Shown here piece after piece: positions 34,768-43,464 of a stretch of DNA of 64,000 nucleotides. The translations under genes and the position numbers were made by a program. The stretch covers positions 2,976,001 to 3,040,000 of the forward strand of contig NZ_JAPEPZ010000001.1 of assembly GCF_026339875.1 (NCBI RefSeq). Direction: 5' to 3'. This stretch comes from Streptomyces sp. NBC_01571 (GTDB lineage Bacteria > Actinomycetota > Actinomycetes > Streptomycetales > Streptomycetaceae). The notes under the pieces were generated by a model. That model was not told where the DNA came from. It did not search any database and saw only the letters and a list, made by a program, of their open reading frames with translations. Within the stretch, counting starts at the first letter, position 1; each line of letters begins with the position of its first letter.

Positions 34768-35097
34768 GGGTTCTCTCACCCCCGTCGCCCCTACCCGCCC
34801 CGTCCCTGGGGCTGCCGCCCCCAGACCCCGCCAAGGGGCTCTGCCGTCCCCGGACCCCCGCACCGCCCGAAGGGCTCGCCCTCAAACGCCGGACGGGCTG
34901 GGTATTTCAGCCCGTCCGGCGTTTGAGGACAAGGCCCTTGAGGCCGGAGCGGGGGTCCGGGGGCGGCAGCCCCCGGGGACGGGTCGGGTAGGGGCGGCGG
35001 GGGCGAGGGAAGCCCCTTTTCTCCGGCCCGCACCCGCCCCGGGCAACTCACCCTTGGGTAAGGGAACGGTAAAGCGCCCCCGGTCGTTACCCCAGTC
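34768..35097. other. Gene-free region with nested inverted repeats
   Basis: 330 bases without a gene between two plus-strand genes. Besides the central hairpin (34880-34928), the flanks are themselves roughly complementary: CTGCCGCCCCCAGACCCC near 34810-34828 faces a matching GGGGTCCGGGGGCGGCAG near 34952-34970. The whole segment can therefore fold into one long imperfect structure. The promoter of the TerD gene should lie right of 35030. Confidence 0.6.
34880..34928. terminator. Large perfect hairpin (common Streptomyces intergenic repeat)
   Basis: 21-base perfectly complementary arms (34880-34900 and 34908-34928) with a 7-base loop. The arm contains AAACGCCGGACGGGCTG, the same element as near 26036. 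It probably ends the transporter operon. Confidence 0.75.
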
Positions 35098-36297
35098 ATG
35101 ACAGCTATGACCCCTGGCTCGAACATCCCTCTCCCCGTCACCCGCGTGACGGTGGACGTCGCCGCTCCGGTGCGGCTAGACGTGTCGGGCCTGCTGCTCA
35201 CCGCCGACGGCAAGGTGCGCTCCGACGACGACTTCATCTTCTACAACCAGCCCACCGGCCCCGGCGTGACCTACCGCTCGGGCGGCGGCACCTCCCCGGA
35301 CGCGATCACGGTCGACACGACCGCGATCCCCCCGGGCATCGAGAAGATCGTCGTCACCGCGAGCCCCGACGCGGCCGGCCAGACCTTCCAGGGCATCGAG
35401 CCCACGGCCACCATCCGCAACGCCGACGACAACGCGGTTCTGGCCAGTTTCACCCCGCCCCGGCTCGGCACCGAAACGGCCCTGGTGATCGTCGAGGTCT
35501 ACCTCCGCAACGGCGCCTGGAAGGCCCGCGCGGTCGGCCAGGGGTACGCGAACGGCCTGGCGGGCATCGCCACGGACTTCGGCGTCACGGTGGAGGAGCC
35601 GGCCCCCGCCGCCCCGGCGGCCGCACCGACGCAAGCCCCCGTGACCCCGACCTCCGTGACCCCGCCGGCCCCGGCGGCTCCCCCCGCGCCCGCCGCCCCG
35701 CCCGCCGCCCCGCCGTCCGGGAAGATCAACCTCGACAAGGGCCGGGTCAGCCTCCAGAAGAACCAGACCGTCTCCCTGGTCAAGGGCGGCCGCCCGCTGC
35801 TCTCCCAGGTCAAGATGGGCCTCGGCTGGGAGCCGGCGTACCGCGGCAAGGACATCGACCTGGACGCCTCGGTCATCGCCTACGGCCCGCAGCGCAACCA
35901 CATCGACAGCTGCTACTTCGGCAAGCTCTCCATCGTGAACGGCGCGATCAAGCACTCCGGCGACAATCTCACGGGCGAGGGCGGCGGTGACGACGAGGTG
36001 ATCGTCGTCGACCTCGGCCGGCTGCCGCAGGAGGTCACCGGCCTGGTCTTCACCGTCAACTCCTTCTCCGGCCAGAAGTTCACCGAGGTCGCCAAGGCGT
36101 ACTGCCGCCTGATCGACGCGGCCAGCGGCGAGGAACTGGTCCGCTTCGACCTCACCAACGCCGAAGCCCAGACCGGCGTGATGATGGCCAAGCTGATCAA
36201 GCAGTTCTCCGGCGAGTGGGAGATGACGGCCATGGGCGACTTCGTGAAGTCCCGCACGGTCCGCGGCATGGTGAAGCCAGCAGCCCAGGCTCTCTGA
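35098..36297 (+). CDS. TerD-family protein with two TerD domains
   Basis: A 399-residue protein. The first TerD-like domain spans about residues 1-170 (DDDFIFYNQPTGPGVTYRSG, later TALVIVEVYLRNGAWKARA). A Pro/Ala-rich linker (about 172-212) follows. The second domain, about 213-398, has KGRVSLQKNQTVSLVK, then LGWEPAYRGKDIDLDASVIA and GEWEMTAMGDF. TerD domains bind calcium through acidic residues (DIDLDAS and the GDDEVI/DLGRLP region). The family is linked to tellurite/stress resistance and, in Streptomyces, to development. No other ter genes are adjacent. Confidence 0.9.
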   Translation: MTAMTPGSNIPLPVTRVTVDVAAPVRLDVSGLLLTADGKVRSDDDFIFYNQPTGPGVTYRSGGGTSPDAITVDTTAIPPGIEKIVVTASPDAAGQTFQGIEPTATIRNADDNAVLASFTPPRLGTETALVIVEVYLRNGAWKARAVGQGYANGLAGIATDFGVTVEEPAPAAPAAAPTQAPVTPTSVTPPAPAAPPAPAAPPAAPPSGKINLDKGRVSLQKNQTVSLVKGGRPLLSQVKMGLGWEPAYRGKDIDLDASVIAYGPQRNHIDSCYFGKLSIVNGAIKHSGDNLTGEGGGDDEVIVVDLGRLPQEVTGLVFTVNSFSGQKFTEVAKAYCRLIDAASGEELVRFDLTNAEAQTGVMMAKLIKQFSGEWEMTAMGDFVKSRTVRGMVKPAAQAL

Positions 36298-36338
36298 GCC
36301 ACCAGCCCCCACCACCCCCGCGGCCACCCCGAACGAAA

Positions 36339-36451
36339 GGGGCCGTGCCGGTACATCGCAAGCCCGTCGCTCACGCCCGGATCCGGAAACGGACCCCTCC
36401 GGGGCAACGTCTGATCCAGCGGCGACGGGCTCGATGTACCGGCACGGCCCC
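36339..36451. repeat. 113-base structured inverted repeat between convergent genes
   Basis: Left arm 36339-36370 and right arm 36422-36451 are complementary over 30 base pairs (20 plus 10), interrupted only by a 2-base bulge at 36359-36360. The 51-base interior can pair further: GGATC with GATCC, GGAC with GTCT, and CCCC with GGGG at the tip. It is much larger than the simple terminators elsewhere in this window and may be a small RNA gene or mobile miniature element. Confidence 0.6.
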
Positions 36452-36519
36452 GACCCGCCATCAGGCCGCGCCCGCGCGCACACCCCAGCAGCGCCCCCAC
36501 CCCCGCAACACCCCCGACG

Positions 36520-37086
36520 CTAGGGCCGAAGCCCCTCCGTCAGCAGCGACAGGTACCGCCGGATGTACTTCCCCTGGCCGTCCGCCAGCTCCGACGCCGT
36601 GGCGACCCCGTGCGCCAGCCGCAGCACCTCGATCGGCTCCACGTCCGCCCGCAGCGTGCCCTCCCGCTGAGCCGCCTCGACCAGCCGTTCGGCCGCGCCC
36701 TTGACGGACGTCCCGCACGCGGTGAGCACCGCGCTGCTCCCGTCCGCGACGGCCGATCCGAGCAGCGCCTTCAGGCCGCGGACCTGGATCATCATCCCGC
36801 TCAGCTCGTTGAGCCATTCGACCAGCGCCTCGCCGGGCGCGAGTTCCGCGGCGATCTCGTCCGCGCGGGCGGCGATCGCCTCGATGCTGTCGACGTAGAC
36901 GGCCTCCAGGAGCGCCTGCCGGGTGGGGAAGTGCCGGTACAGCGTCCCGGAACCCACTCCGGCCCGCTTGGCGATGTCGTCGAGGGACGCGCCCTCCCCG
37001 TGCTCGGCGAACGCCACGGCGGCCTCCTCGATCAGCCGCTCATAGTTCCGCCGCGCATCCGCCCGCATCGGCTTGACCTGCGTCAT
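36520..37086 (-). CDS. TetR-family repressor
   Basis: A 188-residue TetR protein. The N-terminal helix-turn-helix is GASLDDIAKRAGVGSGTLYR followed by HFPTRQALLEAVY. The C-terminal ligand domain is typical of the SbtR-like/multidrug regulators. It is transcribed divergently from an MFS efflux pump whose promoter region holds a matching inverted repeat, so it probably represses the pump and itself until a toxic compound binds. Confidence 0.92.
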   Translation of the reverse strand: MTQVKPMRADARRNYERLIEEAAVAFAEHGEGASLDDIAKRAGVGSGTLYRHFPTRQALLEAVYVDSIEAIAARADEIAAELAPGEALVEWLNELSGMMIQVRGLKALLGSAVADGSSAVLTACGTSVKGAAERLVEAAQREGTLRADVEPIEVLRLAHGVATASELADGQGKYIRRYLSLLTEGLRP

Positions 37087-37106
37087 TCAGTTACTCCTTG
37101 CCAACC

Positions 37107-37153
37107 GGGGACACTCTCCGTATCTTGGCGAGCATCAAACGGAGACAGTCCCC
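37107..37153. promoter_or_regulatory. TetR operator candidate between regulator and efflux pump
   Basis: GGGGACACTCTCCGT (37107-37121) and ACGGAGACAGTCCCC (37139-37153) are complementary at 13 of 15 positions, in the divergent promoter region. Confidence 0.6.
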
Positions 37154-37222
37154 GCTTTTCTTCGCGGGCGGTCCGCGCTGCCCGCACGCCACTCACCGGG
37201 GACACCAGACAGGGAGCATCCC

Positions 37223-38749
37223 ATGTCCACCCCGTCACTACCTTCCACGCCGTCGGTACCTTCCACCCCGTCAGCACGTACCACGCCGCCGGCACCCTCC
37301 ACCACGTCCACGCCCGGTCCGCCCGAGGCCCCGGAACAGGCCGCCGACCAGCACCCGGCCCGGCTCGGCACCGCTCTCTTGGTCATCGTCACCGCCTACC
37401 TCATGGTCGGCGTCGACTCCACCGTGGTCAATGTCGCGCTGCCCGACATCCAGCGGGACCTGCGCTTCAGTCCCACCGGCCTGTCCTGGGTGCTCAACGC
37501 GTACACCCTCGCCTTCGGCGGCCTCTTGCTGCTCGGCGGCCGCGTCGGCGACCTCGCGGGCCGCCGCCGCACCCTCGCCTCCGGCGTCCTGCTCTTCGCG
37601 TTCTCCTCGCTCCTCGGCGGCCTGGCCACCGACAGCGGCTGGCTGCTCGCGGCCCGCGCGCTGCAGGGCGTGGGCGCCGCGCTCACCGCGCCCAGCACCC
37701 TCGCCCTGATCACCACCAACTTCCCGGAGGGCCCCCGCCGCCACCACGCGCTCGGCATCTACACCTCGATGGCGAGCATCGGCGCCTCCATCGGCCTGGT
37801 CCTCGGCGGCATGCTCACCTCCTGGGCGTCCTGGCGCTGGGCCCTGCTGATCAACGTGCCGATCGGCGTCTCGGTGGCCCTCGCGCTGCCGCGTGCCGTG
37901 ACCGAGACCCCCCGGCACGCGGGGCGGTTCGACGCGGCGGGCGCGCTCACCGGGACGGCCGGGACGACCTCACTGGTCTACGCGTTCATCCGGGTCTCGG
38001 AGGAGGGCTGGACCGACACCGGGTCTCTGCTCGGCTTCACGACCGCGGCCGCGCTGCTCGCGGGCTTCGTGCTGATCGAGTCCCGGGCCGAGCAGCCGGT
38101 CATGCCACCGCACCTGTTCCGCGACCGCAACCGCGCGGGCGGCTACGCCGGCGTGCTCCTGCTGCCCGCGGGCATGTTCGGCGCCTTCTACTTCCTCACC
38201 CTCATCACCCAACAGTCGCTCGGATACAGCCCGTTGCGGGCCGGCTTCGCCTTCCTGCCGATGACCGCGGCGGTCTTCCTGCCGCTGCGCTTCGTGCCGC
38301 GGCTCGTGCAGCGCGTCGGCGCCAAGCCGCTGCTGCTGACCGGCATGTCGCTCATCGTCGTCGCGGGCGCCTGGCTCTCACGGATCGAGCCCGGTGACGG
38401 ATACACCGCGGGCCTGCTGGGACCGATGATCCTCATGGGCCTCGGCGTCGGCCTCAGTTTCATGCCGCTCAACGCGACCATCCTGGCGGCCGTCGCCCCG
38501 CGCGAGGCGGGCGCCGCGTCCGGTCTGCTGCAGACTCTGCAGTGGCTCGGCGGGACGCTCGGCCTCTCGGTCCTGGTCACGGTCTACGGAACGGCGACCC
38601 GGCACGCGACCGGTTCCCCGGCCGCGGTGCTCACCGAGGGCGCGGCCCGCGCGTTCGGTGTCGGCGCGCTGATCGCGGTGGCGGCGCTCCTCGTGGCCGC
38701 CCTGGCCATCACCGGGCGCCGCCGACAGGATCAGAAGAGCGCGCTGTAG
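37223..38749 (+). CDS. DHA2-family (EmrB/QacA type) MFS efflux transporter
   Basis: A 508-residue transporter with about 14 predicted helices. DHA2 signatures include [14 protein letters not shown] after the first helix, [12 protein letters not shown] in loop 2-3, and the motif C-like [20 protein letters not shown]. It should pump hydrophobic drugs out using the proton gradient. The ATG at 37223 follows AGGGA by 7 bases. The first 45 residues are Ser/Thr/Pro-rich and unstructured. Its last 19 bases overlap the convergent ACC deaminase gene. Confidence 0.92.
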   Translation: MSTPSLPSTPSVPSTPSARTTPPAPSTTSTPGPPEAPEQAADQHPARLGTALLVIVTAYLMVGVDSTVVNVALPDIQRDLRFSPTGLSWVLNAYTLAFGGLLLLGGRVGDLAGRRRTLASGVLLFAFSSLLGGLATDSGWLLAARALQGVGAALTAPSTLALITTNFPEGPRRHHALGIYTSMASIGASIGLVLGGMLTSWASWRWALLINVPIGVSVALALPRAVTETPRHAGRFDAAGALTGTAGTTSLVYAFIRVSEEGWTDTGSLLGFTTAAALLAGFVLIESRAEQPVMPPHLFRDRNRAGGYAGVLLLPAGMFGAFYFLTLITQQSLGYSPLRAGFAFLPMTAAVFLPLRFVPRLVQRVGAKPLLLTGMSLIVVAGAWLSRIEPGDGYTAGLLGPMILMGLGVGLSFMPLNATILAAVAPREAGAASGLLQTLQWLGGTLGLSVLVTVYGTATRHATGSPAAVLTEGAARAFGVGALIAVAALLVAALAITGRRRQDQKSAL

Positions 38750-39744
38750 GCGTTCAGGGCGGCCTGGCCGCCGAGATGCGCGTACAGGACGGTGGAGTCG
38801 CGCCCGATCTCGCCGCGCGCCACCAGGTCGATCATCCCGGCCATCGACTTCCCCTCGTAGACGGGATCGGTGACCATGCCCTCGGTGCGCGCCGCCAGGC
38901 GCATCGCCTCCAGGGTGGCCTCGTCCGGAATCCCGTACGTGCCCGCGTGGTACCGCTCGTCCAGTTCGACGTCCGAGTCCGTCAGCTCCTTCTCGACACC
39001 GATGAGCCGTCCCGTGCCCTGGGCGATCCGTGCGATCTGCTCACGGGTGCGGGCGGGCGCCGCCGACGCGTCGATCCCGAGGACACGCCGCGGCCTGCCG
39101 GCCGCCTCCTCCAGGGCGAACCCGGCGACCATGCCCGCCTGCGTCGAGCCGGTGACCGAGCACACCACGACGGTGTCGAAGAAGACCCCCAGATCCCTTT
39201 CCTGGGCGGCCACTTCATGGGCCCATCCGGCGAAGCCGAGACCGCCGAGCGGATGGTCGGAGGCACCGGCGGGAATGGCGTACGGCTTGCCGCCGGCCTC
39301 CTCCACCTCCCGCAGGGCCTGCTCCCAGCTCTCCTTGAAACCGATCCCGAACCCGGCCCGTACCAACCGTACGTCCGCGCCGGCCAGGCGGCTGATCAGG
39401 ATGTTCCCGACCCTGTCGTAGACGGGGTCCGGCCACCGAACCCAACTCTCCTGCACAAGAACGCACTTCAGCCCCGCATACGCGGCAACGGCCGCCACCT
39501 GACGGGTGTGGTTGGACTGCACCCCGCCGATCGAGACCAGGGTGTCGCAACCCTGGGCGAGTGCCTCGGCGACCAGGTACTCCAGCTTGCGGGTCTTGTT
39601 CCCGCCGTACGCCACACCGGAGTTGCAGTCCTCCCGCTTGGCCCAGAGCGCGGCACCTCCGAGATGCCGGGTCAGCCGCTCCAGCGGATGCACCGGCGAC
39701 GGTCCGAACAGCAGCGGGTAACGCTCGTACGAGGAAAGGGACAT
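38731..39744 (-). CDS. acdS: 1-aminocyclopropane-1-carboxylate (ACC) deaminase
   Basis: A 337-residue PLP enzyme that splits ACC, the precursor of plant ethylene, to 2-ketobutyrate and ammonia. PLP Lys50 is in [12 protein letters not shown], the nucleophilic Ser in [12 protein letters not shown]. The diagnostic [13 protein letters not shown] (Glu) and [14 protein letters not shown] (Leu) motifs near the C-terminus distinguish true ACC deaminase from D-cysteine desulfhydrase. The start at 39744 ([18 protein letters not shown]) matches the family. A GTG seven codons upstream is possible. With the pectinases it suggests a plant-associated lifestyle. Confidence 0.92.
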   Translation of the reverse strand: MSLSSYERYPLLFGPSPVHPLERLTRHLGGAALWAKREDCNSGVAYGGNKTRKLEYLVAEALAQGCDTLVSIGGVQSNHTRQVAAVAAYAGLKCVLVQESWVRWPDPVYDRVGNILISRLAGADVRLVRAGFGIGFKESWEQALREVEEAGGKPYAIPAGASDHPLGGLGFAGWAHEVAAQERDLGVFFDTVVVCSVTGSTQAGMVAGFALEEAAGRPRRVLGIDASAAPARTREQIARIAQGTGRLIGVEKELTDSDVELDERYHAGTYGIPDEATLEAMRLAARTEGMVTDPVYEGKSMAGMIDLVARGEIGRDSTVLYAHLGGQAALNAYSALF

Positions 39745-39834
39745 GGGGCCGGCCTGCCTCTCCACTCCACCGCGCCCGCGCCCGGGCCGGGCAAGTCACC
39801 GCGTCGCCCGATGACTTCCCCGGCGGCCGCGCGC

Positions 39835-41421
39835 TCATTCAGTCATCCACGGCCAGAGCCCTTCCCTGCCGGACTCGAGCAGGGAGACCATCCGGAACGC
39901 CGTGTCCGACAGGCCCCCGAACGTGTGCCGGTTGTCCTTGCCGGACGGGCCGTGGCCGGCCCGGTGGCCGGCGAGGTTCCAGGTGTAGACCGGTACGTGC
40001 GCCGGGACCTGCTCGGTCGGGTCGCCGCGGTGGCTGTACGCGGCCTGCTCGTCCGTGACGATGAGCACCCGGTCGTGCTCGCGGTAGTGCGCCCGTACCG
40101 CCTCACTGGTGTTCGTGCCACCGAGGTCACCGAACCGCTCCAGCACCTTCAGCACCGACTCGCCCCTGCGGTAGCGCACCCGGTCGCTGCTGGTGCCGAA
40201 CTGGACGAGGTCCGCGTCCGCCGCGCGCAGTGCGAGCGCCGTGCCGAAGACCGCGGCCGCGTCGGCCCGGTTGAGCTCCGAGCGGTCCGACAGCCGCGAG
40301 AAGAACATCGAGCCGGACCGGTCGACGAGCACGAGCGTCCGTCCGGGCAGCGCCGGCACGTTGGCCAGCGAGTGCCCGAGCGCCTGCTCCAGCGGGTACG
40401 CCCAGCGCAGCGAGGGCGCGTGCTGGTAGGCGGCCAGGTAGCGGAAGGGGAACTGGCGCGAACGCACCACCTCCGCCGGGTCGCTGATCCGCGTGGCGAC
40501 ACGCGCCGCCACGTCGTCGCCGACACCCGCCTCGTCGAAGTTCCGCAGGTTCCGGACGAGCGCCATCGTGCCCATGGACGGGATCACCGCCTCCCAGGCC
40601 GCCTTGTCCATCGGACCCTGGAGCCAGCCCGCCAGCGCCTCCCAGGTGAGACCCGCCGCCGCGAGCCGCTCGGCACCGTCCGGAGCCGTCACGACCGCGC
40701 GCCGCTCGGCGACGGGCACCGCCATCAGCTCGCGGTGCGCGACGAGCACACGGTTCGAGGCGGGCGGCTGCGCCGTGTCGGGGTTGTGGCGCCGGTCCAG
40801 GGCGTACTGGAACAGCTCGCCCTGCCACGGCTTGTCGGGGTCGGGCGCCGCGTGCACGAGGTTCAGGATGTCGCCGAAGCGGTAGCCCTTGGACGCGGTG
40901 TCGTACTTCAGCAGCGACCTGCCGTTGTAGAGACGGCGTACGGCGTCGGCGACGCCGCGCTTGACGGGCTTGGGCACGTTGCGGCCGTACCGGGAGGTCC
41001 AGTAGGCGAGCAGCTCGCCGGGCTCGTCGGGTCGGCGCAGCACGGAGGCCACGACCTGACGGTTGGCGGGACCGTCGGTGGCGCCCGCGTCGAGGCGTGC
41101 CTTCACGTACTCGGCGGCGCCCATGACCGAGGCGGAGCGCAGGTTGCCGTCGCCGCGCAGCCAGCCGAGCAGGGCGGCCGTCCACGAGGGGTCGTGGACG
41201 GCGAGCTCGCGCACCAGTGCGGTGAACCGGTCGTCACGGTCGGTGCCGGTCTCGTAGAAGGTCTGCTGGGAGACGAAGTGGGAGACGGCGAGGAGAAAGA
41301 GCTCGGAGCGCGCGTCGCGCTCCTGTCCGCGGCCGCCCTGATGTGTCCGCAGGACGCGGCCGGTCGAGGTGACCCGCGAAGTGGGCTGTGCCTTGGCGGC
41401 CTTGGTGTTGAATCGCGCCAT
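39835..41421 (-). CDS. rsr: Bacterial Ro60 orthologue (TROVE and VWA domains)
   Basis: A 528-residue RNA-binding ring protein. Residues about 15-355 form the TROVE HEAT-repeat ring (RSELFLLAVSHFVSQQTFYE at its start). Residues about 360-525 are a von Willebrand A domain with a complete MIDAS start, D367-R-S369-G-S371. Ro proteins bind Y RNAs on the outer ring surface and misfolded or single-stranded RNA ends in the ring, and in bacteria work with exoribonuclease PNPase in rRNA maturation and stress RNA decay. GGGGGA lies 7 bases before the ATG at 41421. Three Y-RNA-like elements lie upstream on the same strand, supporting a complete Ro/Y-RNA module. Confidence 0.93.
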   Translation of the reverse strand: MARFNTKAAKAQPTSRVTSTGRVLRTHQGGRGQERDARSELFLLAVSHFVSQQTFYETGTDRDDRFTALVRELAVHDPSWTAALLGWLRGDGNLRSASVMGAAEYVKARLDAGATDGPANRQVVASVLRRPDEPGELLAYWTSRYGRNVPKPVKRGVADAVRRLYNGRSLLKYDTASKGYRFGDILNLVHAAPDPDKPWQGELFQYALDRRHNPDTAQPPASNRVLVAHRELMAVPVAERRAVVTAPDGAERLAAAGLTWEALAGWLQGPMDKAAWEAVIPSMGTMALVRNLRNFDEAGVGDDVAARVATRISDPAEVVRSRQFPFRYLAAYQHAPSLRWAYPLEQALGHSLANVPALPGRTLVLVDRSGSMFFSRLSDRSELNRADAAAVFGTALALRAADADLVQFGTSSDRVRYRRGESVLKVLERFGDLGGTNTSEAVRAHYREHDRVLIVTDEQAAYSHRGDPTEQVPAHVPVYTWNLAGHRAGHGPSGKDNRHTFGGLSDTAFRMVSLLESGREGLWPWMTE

Positions 41422-41488
41422 GATGAATTCCCCCGAATTCTCGGTACGACGGTGACGTCGTGTTTCGGAGGGAGGCACAGCGAAGGGA

Positions 41489-41630
41489 GGGTGCCCGAGT
41501 TCGGAGGGCGGCGACGGACTCAGCCAGATGCTCTTCCCGATTGAGCTACGCCGGCCGAAGCCGGCGGCGGGACTCGAACCCGCAACCGTCCGATCCAATG
41601 AAGTAACCGTCGCCTGCGCACCGGGCACCC
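41489..41630 (-). ncRNA. Y-RNA-like RNA C with permuted tRNA-like module (YrlA type)
   Basis: On the minus strand the ends pair perfectly: 41622-41630 with 41489-41497 (GGGTGCCCG/CGGGCACCC), and inside them GGCGACGG with CCGTCGCC. Between these lies a tRNA-like module in permuted order: a T arm (GCGGGTTCGAGTCCCGC, 41567-41583), an acceptor-like stem GCCGGC/GCCGGC closed by a TTCG tetraloop (41550-41565), then a D arm (GCTC...GAGC within 41527-41549). The conserved Ro-side motifs GGTGCGCAGGC, TTACTTC and CGAACTC are present. The rsr start is 68 bases downstream. Confidence 0.8.
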
Positions 41631-41643
41631 ACCATGTGCTGCG

Positions 41644-41717
41644 CCTCCCGAGATCAGAATCGGCGGCGGCATGGGATTCTTTTGCAGAGAAGTAGCCGCA
41701 GCCCGCGCACCGGGAGG
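41644..41717 (-). ncRNA. Y-RNA-like RNA B, short form without tRNA-like module
   Basis: About 74 bases. The ends pair as CCTCCCG (41711-41717) with CGGGAGG (41644-41650). It shares with RNAs A and C the motifs CGGTGCG, GGC and CTACTTC on the 5' side and CTGATCTC on the 3' side. The middle is too short for T and D arms. It is either a minimal Y RNA or a degenerate copy. Confidence 0.6.
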
Positions 41718-41733
41718 TGCATGAAGTTGTGGT

Positions 41734-41870
41734 GTCCAGAGTTCAGGATCGACGGAACCGACAAGGTGCTCTGGCCCCTGAGCTACACCGGCCCGTTGTA
41801 CCGGTGACGGGATTCGAACCCGCGGCCGCCCCATGATGAGTGGAAGTAGGTCCTGCCTTCGCACCTGGAC
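41734..41870 (-). ncRNA. Y-RNA-like RNA A with permuted tRNA-like module (YrlA type)
   Basis: About 137 bases on the minus strand. Closing helices are GTCCAG (41865-41870) with CTGGAC (41734-41739) and CAGGA with TCCTG. The tRNA-like module has the T arm GCGGGTTCGAATCCCGT (41807-41823), then the acceptor-like hairpin ACCGG/CCGGT (41787-41805), then the D arm GCTCAGGGGCCAGAGC (within 41765-41786). GGTGCGAAGGC, CTACTTC and TGAACTC match RNAs B and C. Its 5' end falls about 7 bases after a TAGAGT -10 element. Confidence 0.8.
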
Positions 41871-41877
41871 GTGCATC

Positions 41878-41883
41878 ACTCTA
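41878..41883 (-). promoter_or_regulatory. -10 element for the Y-RNA array
   Basis: TAGAGT on the minus strand fits the TAnnnT consensus, and its spacing puts the transcription start at about 41871, exactly at the predicted 5' end of RNA A. No good -35 was found. Confidence 0.45.
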
Positions 41884-41938
41884 GGAGGCGTACCGCGGGA
41901 CGGGCGAGCGAATTAACCGCCGGGTGGAAGCGGGGAGT

Positions 41939-43384
41939 TCAGCCGCGCTTCTGGCGCTTCCAGGGACCTGTGATCGCGAGCATGATTCCGGGCTCCTGGA
42001 TGTTCGCGAACAGTGTCCGGCCGTCGGGCGAGAAGGTGACGCCGGTGAACTCGCTGTAGGCCGGCTCCTCCGCGGTGCCGATGTTGAGTTCGTTGCGGGC
42101 GATCGGGTACGTACGGCCGCTGTCGGTGGCGCCGAACAGGTGCTGGACGCCTTCGCCGTCCTCGGCGATGACCAGGCCTCCGTACGGGGAGACCGTGATG
42201 TTGTCGGGACCGTCGAAGGGGCCGTCGGCCGAAGGGTCGGGGTTCACACCGATCAGTACCTTCAGGGTCAGGGTGCGACGCTTGGGGTCGTAGAACCAGA
42301 CCTGGCCGTCGTGCTGGACGGGGCTCTCCTCGCGGGCGTACGAGGAGACGATGTAGACGCCGCCGTCACCCCACCACATGCCTTCGAGCTTGCGGGCGCG
42401 GGTCACCTCACCGGCGGCGAACTGCTTGCGTACGGAGACCGTCCTGGCGTCGCGGTCGGGGACGTCCACCCAGTCGACGCCGTACACGGTGCCGATCTTC
42501 GTGGCGCGGGAGAGATCGTCGACGAAACGGCCGCCGGAGTCGAAGCACTTGAAGGCCTGCAGGGCGCCCGCGTCGTCGGCGAGGGTGCGCAGTTGTCCGT
42601 GGCCGTGCTCGAAGCCCTGCGGCGGGGTCCAGCGGTACAGCAGGCCGTTGGGCGTCGCGGCGTCCTCGGTGAGGTAGAGGCGGCCGCGCTTGGCGTCGAC
42701 GACGACGGCCTCGTGGGCGTACCGTCCGAGCGCCTTGATCGGCTTGGGATTCCGGTTGCGACGCCGGTCGGCGGGGTCGACCTCGAAGACGTAGCCGTGG
42801 TCCTTGGTCATGCCGCCCTGGCCGGCCTTGTCCTCGGTCTCCTCGCAGGTGAGCCAGGTGTCCCAAGGGGTGTTGCCGCCCGCGCAGTTGGTGGAGGTAC
42901 CGGCGATGCCGACCCACTCGGCGACCTTGTCGTGGCGTACCTCGACGACCGTGCAGCCGCCGGACGCGGCCGGGTCGTAGACCAGGCCCTCGGTGAGCGG
43001 CACGGGGTACTTCCAGCTGTCGCGGGCGCCCTTGAGCTCGTGGTTGTTGACGAGGAGGGTGGCGCCGCGGGGGCCGTCGAAGGTGGACGTGCCGTCGTGG
43101 TTGGACGGCGTGAACTCACCGGATTCCAGCTTGGTCCGGCCGCTGTAGGTGATGACGCGGTAGGAGAATCCGGCGGGCAGCGCGAGTACGCCCTCGGGGT
43201 CGGGGACCAACGGTCCGTAGCCCACACCGCCGTGCCGGTCCGCGGACTCCTCCCCGACACTCTCGGTGTCGGTGGAGGCGAGGGCGTTCGGAGCGGTGGC
43301 GAGGGCGCCCACGCTGCCGGCCAGGGCCACTCCGGCACCGGTGATCGCGGATCGTCTGGCGAAGTCCCTGCGGGTGAGCGACAT
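41939..43384 (-). CDS. PhoX-type alkaline phosphatase / DUF839 protein (Tat-exported)
   Basis: A 481-residue protein with a twin-arginine signal (SLTRRDFARRSAITGAG). The mature domain is a PhoX-like beta-propeller: LPAGFSYRVITYSG, GGCTVVEVRHDKV, NCAGGNTPWDTWLTCEET, then EAVVVDAKRGRLYLTEDA and SPDGRTLFANIQEPG. PhoX enzymes are calcium/iron-dependent secreted phosphomonoesterases. GGAGA lies 6 bases before the ATG at 43384. A PHO box about 80 bases upstream indicates control by PhoR-PhoP under phosphate starvation. Confidence 0.9.
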   Translation of the reverse strand: MSLTRRDFARRSAITGAGVALAGSVGALATAPNALASTDTESVGEESADRHGGVGYGPLVPDPEGVLALPAGFSYRVITYSGRTKLESGEFTPSNHDGTSTFDGPRGATLLVNNHELKGARDSWKYPVPLTEGLVYDPAASGGCTVVEVRHDKVAEWVGIAGTSTNCAGGNTPWDTWLTCEETEDKAGQGGMTKDHGYVFEVDPADRRRNRNPKPIKALGRYAHEAVVVDAKRGRLYLTEDAATPNGLLYRWTPPQGFEHGHGQLRTLADDAGALQAFKCFDSGGRFVDDLSRATKIGTVYGVDWVDVPDRDARTVSVRKQFAAGEVTRARKLEGMWWGDGGVYIVSSYAREESPVQHDGQVWFYDPKRRTLTLKVLIGVNPDPSADGPFDGPDNITVSPYGGLVIAEDGEGVQHLFGATDSGRTYPIARNELNIGTAEEPAYSEFTGVTFSPDGRTLFANIQEPGIMLAITGPWKRQKRG

Positions 43385-43464
43385 GGGTGTCTCCTGTGAC
43401 GGTGAGGATGACCATGGAAGGCTACGGAGGGCCGCGGACGGCGTTGCGGCCACACCGTCCCGCC

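Noticed and set aside
41520..41825. Two ordinary tRNA genes, suggested by GGTTCGA T loops and GTAGCTCA D arms
   Set aside because: The T arm comes before the D arm, the acceptor-like stem is a closed hairpin, and there is no anticodon arm in the right place. A permuted tRNA-like module of Y RNA explains both.
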